DNA of 38,976 bases from Candidatus Omnitrophota bacterium (lineage in GTDB: Bacteria > Omnitrophota > Gorgyraeia > Gygaellales > Profunditerraquicolaceae): NCBI GenBank assembly GCA_022013085.1, contig JAKLQX010000034.1:1-38976 (forward strand). Direction: 5' to 3'. Below the pieces are notes generated by a model that worked only from the letters and a program-made list of their open reading frames with translations, was not told where the DNA came from and did no database searches. The translations under genes and the position numbers were made by a program. Shown here in pieces: positions 32,106 through 38,976 of the stretch. Within the stretch, counting starts at the first letter, position 1. Each line of letters begins with the position of its first letter.

Positions 32106-33332
32106 TTAAATAAACCTGCTCTTTACAGAATCCACGTGTTTTTGCAAGCCCTCAATACCAGCAATCTTCTCTATTGGCTCACGCATCTTTTCAAGTGCTT
32201 TTTTTGAATAACTAATAATATGGCTACTTTTTATAAAATCAAACACAGATAATCCAGAGAAAAACCTAGCTGTGCCGCTTGTTGGTAAAACATGGCTTGG
32301 CCCAGCTACATAATCTCCTACAGCTGTCGGGCTATAAGGCCCCAGAAATATTGCTCCCGCATTCTTTATAGATTTAACCAGACGATTAGGATTCTGCACC
32401 AAAATCTCCAAATGTTCAGGAGCTATTTTATTAGCAATTTCGCAAGCCTGCTCTAAATTCTTAGTCAAAATAATATAACCATTATCCCCATCGGCTTGAG
32501 CTTTCACTTCGCGAGCCAAGCTCTTAGAATTAGTAATTAATATAGCTAATCCTTTAGCGTGCTCAGTTTGCGCACGCAAATCTGCAATAATAAATTTCGG
32601 GTCGCTAAAACGATTGGCGATAATCACTAATTCCGTGGGCCCGGCAATCATATCAATATCCACACGGCCAAAAACCTGGCGTTTAGCTTCACTTACATAA
32701 ATATTCCCCGGTCCAACAATCTTATCTACTCTCGGGATAGTTTTAGTCCCATAAGCTAAAGCTGCAATTCCTTGCGCTCCACCAACGCGATAAATTTCAT
32801 CTACTTTTAAAAGATCAGCAATTACTAAAATATGCGGATTGATGAACCCAGATTTATCTGGAGGGCTTATTAGAATAACTTTCTTTACCCCGGCCAACTT
32901 CGCCGGTAATACAGTCATATAAACAGTAGAAACTAGTGGCGCAGTTCCGGCTGGGATATAAACCCCAACTTTTTCTAAAGCTGTATAATTTTCACCTAGT
33001 ACGACTCCTTCAGGGCCCTTGATCCTCCAGGATTTACGCAACTGTTTACGATAAAAACGGTTTACATTATCAATAACAACTTTTAAAGAGGCAACAAAAT
33101 TCGGGCTGATATTCTGATAGGCACCACTTATTTCAATCTCAGAAACCTTCAATTGCCGTAAACTAAGTTTAACCTTATCAAATTTACGCGTATATTTAAC
33201 CAAAGCATCGTCGCCAAAAAGACGCACATCATCTATAATCTTTTTAACCCTATCTTCTACACGCGCATTTCGCGCTAAACCGCGGTTATAAATCTTCTCT
33301 AATTTTTTACTGCTAGCTTTTATAATTTTCAT
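32106..33332 (-). CDS. hisD: Histidinol dehydrogenase
   Basis: HisD carries out the last two NAD-dependent oxidations from histidinol to histidine. The 408-aa product is slightly shorter than average (about 430). It has GVYIPAGTAPLVSTVYMT, GPGNIYVSEAK, GPTELVIIA, the zinc-binding DLRAQTEHAKG (Gln and His), the catalytic region APEHLEI, VGDYVAGPSHVLPTSGTARF and the C-terminal GLQKHVDSV with the last zinc ligand. It heads the histidine block after alaS. The spacers around it contain GTAGG-rich repetitive bases, but AGGG 7 bases before the ATG can act as ribosome-binding site. Confidence 0.96.
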   Translation of the reverse strand: MKIIKASSKKLEKIYNRGLARNARVEDRVKKIIDDVRLFGDDALVKYTRKFDKVKLSLRQLKVSEIEISGAYQNISPNFVASLKVVIDNVNRFYRKQLRKSWRIKGPEGVVLGENYTALEKVGVYIPAGTAPLVSTVYMTVLPAKLAGVKKVILISPPDKSGFINPHILVIADLLKVDEIYRVGGAQGIAALAYGTKTIPRVDKIVGPGNIYVSEAKRQVFGRVDIDMIAGPTELVIIANRFSDPKFIIADLRAQTEHAKGLAILITNSKSLAREVKAQADGDNGYIILTKNLEQACEIANKIAPEHLEILVQNPNRLVKSIKNAGAIFLGPYSPTAVGDYVAGPSHVLPTSGTARFFSGLSVFDFIKSSHIISYSKKALEKMREPIEKIAGIEGLQKHVDSVKSRFI

Positions 33333-33354
33333 TTTATTTCCCTACATTCTATAA

Positions 33355-36027
33355 CTAACTGTTTATTATATCCTTTAATTTCTCAAATACCAATGTAAAA
33401 TTATTCAGATTTGTTCCACCTGCCTGGGCAAATTCCTGCCTACCTCCACCTGATCCGCCAATAAGTGGCGCCAATTGGCAAATCAATACTCCAGCATCTA
33501 TATTTTTAGATAATAAATCCGGCGTAACAGCAATAACTAAAAAAGCCTTTTTCTGCTGCTTATTAGCCGAACCTAAAACAATCACAACAGAAGATAGCTT
33601 TTCTTTTATTTTATCCGCCAAAATCCTTAAGACATGCATATCCAAATCATCTTCCAACGAAAAAATAACATTAATACCGTTAATCAATGCACTTTTCTCT
33701 ATGATTCTTGGTAATGCATCAATCAGGCTAATTTCTACTTCAGCACTGCGTTTCTTTTCATCTTTCTTTAATTCCTTTAACCTTTGCATCTTCGTAACTT
33801 CTGCAATCGCCTTTTCTTCTTCATCTTTAATGAACCGCTCTGCAAAACCGCTAGTTGCGCCCTCAATCCTTCTTATGCCACTGGCTACTGATCCTTCACT
33901 AATTATTTTTATTAAACCAATTTCTTTTACATTAGTTAAATGCGTGCCGCCACAGAGTTCATTTGAAATTTCACCTATCATAATCACGCGGACAATTTCA
34001 GAATACTTTTCTTCAAAAAAAGCTAATGCCCCTGTTTTCTTAGCATCAACAAACGCCATCTCTTTACTGTTTACCGCGCAATCATTAACAATAAAACTAT
34101 TAGCCACCTCTTCAACCCGGGCCAGCTCCTCTTTAGTCAAACCTTTAAAATGCGTAAAATCAAAACGGAATTTTTCTTCTGAAACTAAAGAACCTTGCTG
34201 CTGGACATGATTCCCTAAAACCTGCCTTAAAGCTGCCTGCAATATATGCGTCGCTGTATGGTTGCGGGCAATGTTCAGCCTACGCTGGGTATCTATCTGC
34301 GCAACTACCGCATCCCCTTTTTTAAAGCTGCCAGAACTAATCGTGCCAATATGTAAAATAACATTACCGATTTTTTGCGTATCCGAAACAATAAATTTAT
34401 TTTCACCTTTAGTTAAAATACCTATGTCACCAACTTGGCCACCGCTTTCAGCGTAAAAAGGCGTTTCATCTAAAATTATTGCGCCTTTCATACCTAGGCT
34501 TATTTCAGTTAATTTTTTATTCTTTTCATGAGAATCAATTATTTCTATTATCTTAGCTTTTACAGAAGTACTCTCATAACCTAAGAATTTTGTATCTTTT
34601 AACCCTAACTCTAACCCTTTGGCATCAAAAACATCGCCTTTCATCTTACTAAATGATTTTGAAAGGTTCTTCTGTTTATCCAGCTCATGCTGATAAGCCG
34701 CTCCAAAATTCTCGCCAACTTTAATAAATCTTATATTTAATTCATCCTTGGTTATTTCCAGCGGAATTCCATTAGTATCATATAATTTAAAAGCAGAAAT
34801 ACCTAGGATCCCAGAAGTACCTGCACTAGCGATAATAAAACCTTCTATCTTTGGATCATTTTCTAAATCTTTTTTAACTTTCTCAATCTCATTATCTATT
34901 AAAGTACTGCTCAAACTAAGTGTATTAATAAAATTATTTTCTTCATTTAAAATAATCCGGGCAATATCCTCCTTCCTGCTTAATAAACCAGGATAAGGCT
35001 TGTGCATAATTTGAGCAACTACGACAACCAATTTATACAGGAAAGGCTTATCTATTCCTAAACTTTTCAGATGTAAAACACTCTTACGGATAATTTTTCT
35101 TACGATATACCCACGGCCTTCGTTGGAGGGCGCTATCCCGTCATAGATCGAAAAAACCACTGCCCTTATATGGTCTGCAACAGCATAAAGAAGCTTTTTT
35201 TCGGGGATTGCCTGCCTGCAGGTAGGCAGGTCCCCGCAATGGGACTGTCCCCGAATTATCTCTTTAATTATCGGCTGAAATAATTCTGTCTCAAAATTAT
35301 TCTGCTTACCCTGCGTTAGGGCAGTTAATCTCTCAAGGCCCATCCCAGTATCAATATTCTTATTTGGCAGCGGCTCTATGCTTGCATCAAGCTTACGGTT
35401 AAACTGCGTAAAAACTAAATTCCATATTTCTACAAACCTTCCGCAGGAGCAAGATGGATTACAATTTTTTTCTTTACAGCCAATATCTTGGCCAAAATCA
35501 TAAAATATCTCTGAGCAGGGGCCACATGGCCCATTTGGCCCTTTAGCTTTAGCTTCCGCGGGCCAAAAATTATCTTCATCTCCCAGCTTTACAATCTTTT
35601 CAACCGGAATGCCTATTTTATCTTTCCAAATCTTATAAGCTTCCTCATCATCTTTATAAACTGATATCCAAAACTTCTCTTGGCTTAAATTCAACTCTTT
35701 CGTCAAAAATTCCCATGCCCAACTGATTGCTTCCTCCTTAAAATAATCTCCAAAAGAAAAATTGCCCAGCATTTCAAAAAAAGTATGGTGCGCACTTGTT
35801 TTGCCTACCTTTTCCAAATCATCTGTACGCAAACAACGCTGTGCTGTTGCGGCGCGCTTAAATCCAGAATCCCGCCCCATAAACTCTTTCTTAAACTGAT
35901 TCATCCCTGCAGGAGTAAATAATACGGTAAGGTCATCTTTAGGAACCAAAGAATCACTTTCAACAATCTTATGTTTCTTGGCTTTAAAAAAATCCAAAAA
36001 TTTTTCTCTTAAAATATCCGCTGTCAT
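33355..36027 (-). CDS. alaS: Alanine-tRNA ligase
   Basis: AlaRS charges tRNA-Ala and edits Ser/Gly mischarging. The 890-aa product has the catalytic core at the N-terminus (FTPAGMNQFKKEFMG, AQRCLRTDDLEKVGKTSAHHTFFEMLGNFSFGDYFK), the editing-site HTATH motif and CGGTH zinc motif (ELCGGTHLTNVKEIG), and the C-terminal coiled and Gly-rich oligomerisation part (PLIGGSGGGRQEFAQAGG). It is a little longer than usual. An extra stretch GQSHCGDLPTCRQAIPEK before LLYAVADHIRAV is encoded by a pair of palindromes (35203-35251), which looks like an in-frame insertion. No Shine-Dalgarno is evident before the ATG. Confidence 0.96.
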   Translation of the reverse strand: MTADILREKFLDFFKAKKHKIVESDSLVPKDDLTVLFTPAGMNQFKKEFMGRDSGFKRAATAQRCLRTDDLEKVGKTSAHHTFFEMLGNFSFGDYFKEEAISWAWEFLTKELNLSQEKFWISVYKDDEEAYKIWKDKIGIPVEKIVKLGDEDNFWPAEAKAKGPNGPCGPCSEIFYDFGQDIGCKEKNCNPSCSCGRFVEIWNLVFTQFNRKLDASIEPLPNKNIDTGMGLERLTALTQGKQNNFETELFQPIIKEIIRGQSHCGDLPTCRQAIPEKKLLYAVADHIRAVVFSIYDGIAPSNEGRGYIVRKIIRKSVLHLKSLGIDKPFLYKLVVVVAQIMHKPYPGLLSRKEDIARIILNEENNFINTLSLSSTLIDNEIEKVKKDLENDPKIEGFIIASAGTSGILGISAFKLYDTNGIPLEITKDELNIRFIKVGENFGAAYQHELDKQKNLSKSFSKMKGDVFDAKGLELGLKDTKFLGYESTSVKAKIIEIIDSHEKNKKLTEISLGMKGAIILDETPFYAESGGQVGDIGILTKGENKFIVSDTQKIGNVILHIGTISSGSFKKGDAVVAQIDTQRRLNIARNHTATHILQAALRQVLGNHVQQQGSLVSEEKFRFDFTHFKGLTKEELARVEEVANSFIVNDCAVNSKEMAFVDAKKTGALAFFEEKYSEIVRVIMIGEISNELCGGTHLTNVKEIGLIKIISEGSVASGIRRIEGATSGFAERFIKDEEEKAIAEVTKMQRLKELKKDEKKRSAEVEISLIDALPRIIEKSALINGINVIFSLEDDLDMHVLRILADKIKEKLSSVVIVLGSANKQQKKAFLVIAVTPDLLSKNIDAGVLICQLAPLIGGSGGGRQEFAQAGGTNLNNFTLVFEKLKDIINS
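35203..35251. repeat. In-frame palindrome pair inside alaS
   Basis: First palindrome: GGGGA ... TCCCC outer arms (35203-35207, 35231-35235) around CCTGCCT/AGGCAGG (35211-35217, 35224-35230). It is followed by a second palindrome GGGAC-T-GTCCC (35241-35251). Together they encode about 17 extra residues with two cysteines between the catalytic core and the VADHIRAV motif. The insert keeps the reading frame. It resembles the Rickettsia palindromic element behaviour, though no sequence relation is claimed. Confidence 0.65.
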
Positions 36028-36044
36028 AATTAAATTATCAACAA

Positions 36045-36074
36045 CAGTAGGGGAGGTTTAAACCTCCCCTACTG
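36045..36074. repeat. Perfect 30-bp palindrome at the recX 3' end
   Basis: The right half is the exact complement of the left half, with centre TTTAAA and no loop (half-site CAGTAGGGGAGGTTT). It covers the last five codons and the stop codon of recX and the first part of the alaS leader. No T-run follows on the minus strand, so it is not a standard terminator, but folded RNA here could separate recX from alaS expression. Confidence 0.75.
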
Positions 36075-36549
36075 CGTTCCTAACTGTATCCAGTGAAAAT
36101 CCACGACGCATCAAATACGCATATAAGCGCGCCTTTGCCTTAAGCGGTTCTACGCCTTTTAGCCTGCAAAATCTTTGCTCCGCCAGTTGCCTGACTATAG
36201 CGCCTTCGTCGTAATCCTCTTTTGCCTGTGCAAGAGTTACTTCAATAATCTCTTTATCTAAACCCTTCTGAACTAATTCCTGCTTTATCCTTCTTAAGCC
36301 AAATGGCCGCTTAAGCCGGAAAGCTACCCAACCTTGAGCAAAGATCTGGTCATCGATGAATTGCTTATCTTTAAGGAAATTTAAAGTAACTTGAATTATT
36401 GCTTCAGAGAATTTTTTTTGTCTTAAGCGTGAAGCTAACTCTTTTTCGCTGCGTAAACGAAATTTAAGCAGTAAAAAAGAATACTCCTTCGCCGCTTGAA
36501 GATCATGGCTTTGCCTATCGGCCCCGCCGTAGGCGGGGTCGGAAGGCAA
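36058..36549 (-). CDS. recX: Regulatory protein RecX
   Basis: RecX binds RecA filaments and inhibits their extension and ATPase. The product is about 163 aa with the tandem three-helix repeats of the family (YSFLLLKFRLRSEKELASRLRQKKF; FIDDQIFAQGWVAFRLKRPFGLRRIKQELVQKGL; RLYAYLMRRGFSLDTV). Start choice: an ATG at 36604-36606 would overlap recA by 41 bases with no ribosome-binding site. A TTG at 36547-36549 has AGGAGG exactly 7 bases upstream, right after the recA stop, and is preferred. The first 13 codons fall within a nested palindrome (36510-36550) and are not family-conserved. It follows recA, its usual neighbour. Confidence 0.88.
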   Translation of the reverse strand: MPSDPAYGGADRQSHDLQAAKEYSFLLLKFRLRSEKELASRLRQKKFSEAIIQVTLNFLKDKQFIDDQIFAQGWVAFRLKRPFGLRRIKQELVQKGLDKEIIEVTLAQAKEDYDEGAIVRQLAEQRFCRLKGVEPLKAKARLYAYLMRRGFSLDTVRNAVGEV

Positions 36550-36550
36550 A
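36510..36550. repeat. Nested palindrome over the recX start
   Basis: Outer arms TTTGCCT/AGGCAAA and inner arms CCCCGCC/GGCGGGG with GTA loop are separated by 5-base internal loops. The preferred TTG start codon of recX lies in the outer arm, and the AGGAGG ribosome-binding site lies just outside it. The palindrome is translated in frame as LPSDPAYGGADRQS. It is of the same GCC-GTA-GGC type as elements in rplC, recA and the rplW-rplB spacer. Confidence 0.7.
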
Positions 36551-36565
36551 CCATTGCCTCCTGGC

Positions 36566-37627
36566 TTATTCGGCTTGGCTAAATTTTTTACGTACAGCTT
36601 TTTCAATATCTTCCTGCAACTTTGGATTCTCTTTTAAGAATTTTATCGCTGCGTCTCTGCCTTGGCCCAACTTCTTGTCCTCAAACGAAAGCCATGTCCC
36701 TGACTTAGCGATTACCTCAAGATTAACTCCCGCGTCAATAACAGCTCCTGTCTTGGAAATCCCTTCATTATGCAGAATATCAAACTCTGCCTCACGAAAA
36801 GGCGGAGCAATTTTGTTTTTAACTACCTTTACTCTGACATGACTACCAATGACTTTATCCCCTTCTTTTAAGTAAGCAATTCTACGTACATCTAACCGTA
36901 CTGATGAATAAAATTTTAGCGCTCTGCCGCCAGGAGTTGTTTCCGGTGAACCAAACATAATCCCGATTTTTTCTCTCAATTGATTAATGAAAATTACCGT
37001 AGTGCGTGATTTGCTAATCGAGCCGGTCAGTTTACGCAAAGCCTGTGACATAAGCCGCGCCTGAAGCCCCATATGTGAATCCCCCATCTCGCCTTCAATT
37101 TCAGCGCGCGGGGTTAATGCTGCCACTGAATCAATCACCACTAAATCTACGGCGTTAGATCGCACTAAAGTTTCTGTGATCTCTAAAGCCTGCTCCCCAG
37201 TATCAGGCTGAGAGATTAAAAGATCATCCAGATTTACACCAATTAATTTGGCGTAAGTTGAATCAAAAGCATGCTCTGCATCAATAAATGCCGCTATTCC
37301 GCCTTTTTTCTGGTTTTCTCTTATTGCTGTTAACGTCAGTGTAGTTTTTCCGGAAGCTTCCGGGCCAAATATCTCCACAACCCTACCACGCGGGAGCCCA
37401 CCCACACCTAAAGCAAGGTCAAGAGTAAGCGCGCCAGTTGGAATAATCTCAACATTTGCCTTAGTGTGCGCGCCCAGCTTCATAATTGAGCCCTTGCCAA
37501 ACTGTTTCTCTATCTGCAAAAGCGCCAGATCTAATGCCTTTTGACGATTTAACGTATCTATTGACTCTTCTTTCCCCGCCTTCGGCGGGATCTCGAATTT
37601 AGGTTGTGACTTCTTATCTACTGTCAT
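36566..37627 (-). CDS. recA: Recombinase RecA
   Basis: RecA forms filaments on single-stranded DNA for strand exchange and triggers LexA-type self-cleavage. The 353-aa product has Walker [13 protein letters not shown], the DAEHAFD segment, Walker [11 protein letters not shown], loop L1 ([14 protein letters not shown]) and loop L2 ([21 protein letters not shown]). The N-terminal polymerisation helix is normal. A frame open 10 codons further upstream exists, but ATG 37625-37627 has AGAGAGG about 7 bases before it and is preferred. The insertion-like IPPKAG near residue 14-19 is encoded by a palindrome (37575-37589). A perfect sigma70 promoter lies 54 bases upstream. Confidence 0.97.
   Translation of the reverse strand: MTVDKKSQPKFEIPPKAGKEESIDTLNRQKALDLALLQIEKQFGKGSIMKLGAHTKANVEIIPTGALTLDLALGVGGLPRGRVVEIFGPEASGKTTLTLTAIRENQKKGGIAAFIDAEHAFDSTYAKLIGVNLDDLLISQPDTGEQALEITETLVRSNAVDLVVIDSVAALTPRAEIEGEMGDSHMGLQARLMSQALRKLTGSISKSRTTVIFINQLREKIGIMFGSPETTPGGRALKFYSSVRLDVRRIAYLKEGDKVIGSHVRVKVVKNKIAPPFREAEFDILHNEGISKTGAVIDAGVNLEVIAKSGTWLSFEDKKLGQGRDAAIKFLKENPKLQEDIEKAVRKKFSQAE
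37575..37589. repeat. Short palindrome inside recA
   Basis: CCCGCC-TTC-GGCGGG, a perfect 6-bp stem with a 3-base loop, translated as part of IPPKAG in the non-conserved N-terminal tail of RecA. It is the same type as the recX and rplC palindromes. A related GCCTG-CCGAA-CAGGC hairpin lies in the recA leader at 37641-37655. Confidence 0.6.
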
Positions 37628-37680
37628 TTTAATCCTCTCTGCCTGCCGAACAGGCAAGCACTTTTTAAATTTAAAGTAAT

Positions 37681-37709
37681 ATTATAACCCGCCCATATTT
37701 CCCTGTCAA
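37681..37709 (-). promoter_or_regulatory. Consensus sigma70 promoter of recA-recX
   Basis: Minus strand: TTGACA (37704-37709), 17-base spacer, TATAAT (37681-37686). All twelve hexamer bases match consensus and the spacing is optimal. It lies directly upstream of recA and downstream of the terminator of the sugar epimerase gene. I see no CTGT-N8-ACAG or GAAC-N4-GTTC operator overlapping it, so classical LexA control is not supported by the sequence. The leader contains a small GCCTG/CAGGC hairpin. Confidence 0.88.
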
Positions 37710-37712
37710 ACA

Positions 37713-37756
37713 ATAAAAATCCCTCCTTTCTATTTCAATAGACGCAGAAAGAAGGG
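37713..37756 (-). terminator. Intrinsic terminator after the sugar epimerase gene
   Basis: On the minus strand CCCTTCTTTCT (37746-37756) pairs with AGAAAGGAGGG (37721-37731), an 11-bp stem with one G-U pair. It is followed by ATTTTTATT. It begins 28 bases after the stop of the epimerase gene and ends just before the recA promoter, so it separates the two transcription units. Confidence 0.8.
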
Positions 37757-37784
37757 AAATCTAACGCACTCCTTTACACAAATT

Positions 37785-38822
37785 TTAAAGTTTTCTTAAC
37801 CTTGCCTCATTATTTCTAATCCAGTTAAAGATACCATTCAGGATCATTACTGCCGTCTTCTGAGGTTTCCATTTTAATTCTCGAGTAACTTTCTTGTTAT
37901 CCGTAAGATATACCGGAATATCTCCCGGACGGTTACGCAGGTCTCGGCCCACTTTAATCTTGTTACCGGTAATTTCCCGGCAAAGCGCGGTGGTTTCTGA
38001 TAAAGAAAGGCTTACCTCTATTGCGCCTCCGACATTATAAGTATTACCGCTTAACTTAGAAAGGCTATTTACCTGCAAGTCAATTAGCTGACAAAGATCA
38101 TCAACATGTAAAAGATCACGTACCTGCTTACCCTTGCCGCCAAAACCGATATATTTAAGCGATTTTTTAAAATAGTGAGCCAGCATCCAGTAAGTAAATA
38201 CACCCTGGTCAACTTTACCAAATTGCCATGGCCCGGCAACAACCCCGCAGCGATTCACAACCGCGTTAAGGCCGTATGCGGCAATATACTCATGAAGAAT
38301 AAATTCCGACGCAAGCTTAGTCACGCCATATAAAGTCTTTGGGCCGATTAAAGAAAAATCCGTGCTGATACCGGCAAAATGCGGCCATTGGAACCTGCTC
38401 TTTGATTCAAGCCGCCTGATCGCGTTTATTTTTTCATAGGGATAAACTCTGCTTGTAGAAAGAAAGACCATCCCCGCTTTACGCTTGCGACACAGCTCAA
38501 GGCAATTAACAGTGCCCATCAGGTTTGTATCAATAATATAAGCCGGATTCTGATAACCTACTAATACCGAAGGCTCAGCTGAGCATTCCAAAATTAAATC
38601 TATATCAAATTTCAGGCCTAAGTCTTTGAGGCGCCGGACATCCCCACGGATAAATTTAATGTTGTTTTCTTTAAGCCGCGGCAAATTTAATTCACTTCCC
38701 TGGCGGACTAGATTATCTAACGCATAAACTTTTAAGTTAGGATATTTGTGCTTAAAATAGACAGCGAGGTTACTTCCGATAAATCCCGCACCACCAGTAA
38801 TTAAAATATTATTATATTCCAT
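37785..38822 (-). CDS. NAD-dependent sugar epimerase, CDP-paratose 2-epimerase family
   Basis: This is a short-chain dehydrogenase-type nucleotide-sugar enzyme of 345 aa. It has the NAD-binding ITGGAGFIGSNLA at residues 8-20, a DNLVRQGSELNLPRL segment typical of the tyvelose/paratose epimerases, catalytic STSRVYPY and YGVTK (Tyr/Lys pair). It also has the subgroup segments NRCGVVAGPWQFGKVDQGVF and IGFGGKGKQVRDLLHVDDL. The family inverts C2 of CDP-paratose to CDP-tyvelose for surface polysaccharide, but other epimerase substrates are possible, so no gene name is given. No other polysaccharide genes are in view. It is monocistronic, with its own terminator. The ATG lacks a clear Shine-Dalgarno. 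Confidence 0.85.
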   Translation of the reverse strand: MEYNNILITGGAGFIGSNLAVYFKHKYPNLKVYALDNLVRQGSELNLPRLKENNIKFIRGDVRRLKDLGLKFDIDLILECSAEPSVLVGYQNPAYIIDTNLMGTVNCLELCRKRKAGMVFLSTSRVYPYEKINAIRRLESKSRFQWPHFAGISTDFSLIGPKTLYGVTKLASEFILHEYIAAYGLNAVVNRCGVVAGPWQFGKVDQGVFTYWMLAHYFKKSLKYIGFGGKGKQVRDLLHVDDLCQLIDLQVNSLSKLSGNTYNVGGAIEVSLSLSETTALCREITGNKIKVGRDLRNRPGDIPVYLTDNKKVTRELKWKPQKTAVMILNGIFNWIRNNEARLRKL

Positions 38823-38917
38823 ATTTTCAACCGTATTTGTTCCATAACTGTTTATTTTCTATGGACTTACATACACTGTCGTTAGGTTCAAGGAACTAAT
38901 GCAACACCTTAATCTGC

Positions 38918-38923
38918 TATAAT
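38918..38923 (+). promoter_or_regulatory. Possible -10 element of the rightmost plus-strand gene
   Basis: TATAAT lies 21 bases upstream of the plus-strand ATG at 38945. At 17-base spacing the -35 position reads ACTAAT, a poor match, so this promoter is weak or activator-dependent if real. The 122-base region to the epimerase gene is the divergent intergenic space and contains nothing else recognised. Confidence 0.4.
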
Positions 38924-38944
38924 AGTAGAAGAAAGGGGTTGCCA

Positions 38945-38976
38945 ATGATTGAATATCAAAGAATTACGCTAATGGA
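38945..38976 (+). CDS. N-terminal fragment of an unidentified plus-strand gene
   Basis: AAAGGGG (38932-38938) lies 6 bases before the ATG at 38945, a good ribosome-binding site. The frame reads MIEYQRITLM to the window edge. A TATAAT lies upstream. It would be the only plus-strand gene in the window and diverges from the epimerase. Ten residues are too few to identify a family. Confidence 0.5.
   Translation, partial: MIEYQRITLM

Noticed and set aside
37640-37709. LexA/SOS operator at the recA promoter
   Set aside because: Neither CTGT-N8-ACAG nor GAAC-N4-GTTC is present around the promoter; the CTGTTCGGCAG stretch is only the arm of a small palindrome.

Overview
The window is a gene-dense, moderately AT-rich bacterial chromosome segment. 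Every complete gene lies on the minus strand; only a fragment at the extreme right edge points the other way. I read it as an uncultivated bacterium of the PVC neighbourhood, most likely Omnitrophota. The basis is EF-Tu, whose switch I has the KVVTI form I remember from planctomycete-type proteins instead of the usual RGITI. This is recognition from memory, not a tree, so phylum confidence is moderate. Nothing suggests a phage, plasmid, transposase or CRISPR array.

In transcription order (right to left), the right end holds a CDP-paratose 2-epimerase-like sugar nucleotide epimerase with its own terminator. A consensus sigma70 promoter then drives recA-recX. Next come alaS and a histidine block (hisD, hisB, hisH, hisA, a small peptidoglycan-binding lipoprotein, hisF, hisI). 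These lead into trpE, rpsP, yajC, a fused secDF, an unusually short mfd, a SurA-like chaperone, pdxA and rsmA. hisG, hisC and hisE are not in the window.

A second good promoter (TTGACA, 17 bp, TAAACT; 19212-19240) opens the expression cluster: tRNA-Thr, rpmG, tRNA-Trp, secE, nusG, rplK, rplA, rplJ, rplL, rpoB, rpoC, rpsL, rpsG, fusA, tuf, rpsJ, rplC, rplD, rplW, rplB, rpsS, rplV and the start of rpsC, which runs off the left edge. The rif, str and S10 blocks are therefore contiguous, with overlapping or near-touching genes and no intrinsic terminator seen between them.

The most interesting material is in the few spacers of this compact layout. (1) A bipartite two-hairpin element of about 110 bp fills the rplB-rplW, hisF-lipoprotein and rpmG/tRNA-Thr gaps. 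There is a degenerate copy between tRNA-Trp and rpmG and a half copy beside the rif promoter. Its stems differ in sequence but stay paired. (2) A second element with CCCGCACCTTC terminal inverted repeats fills three gaps (rplK-rplA, secE-nusG, hisF-hisI). Its right arm carries the Shine-Dalgarno and abuts the next start codon. (3) A shared ACACCCCGCGC hairpin precedes only tuf and rplL, the two proteins needed in excess over other ribosomal components. (4) Short GC-rich palindromes sit in frame inside alaS, pdxA, rplC and recA, and over the recX start. Two proteins are also unusual: an Mfd reduced to a UvrA-binding-like domain, RNAP-binding domain and motor, and a HisB lacking two expected metal-binding histidines.
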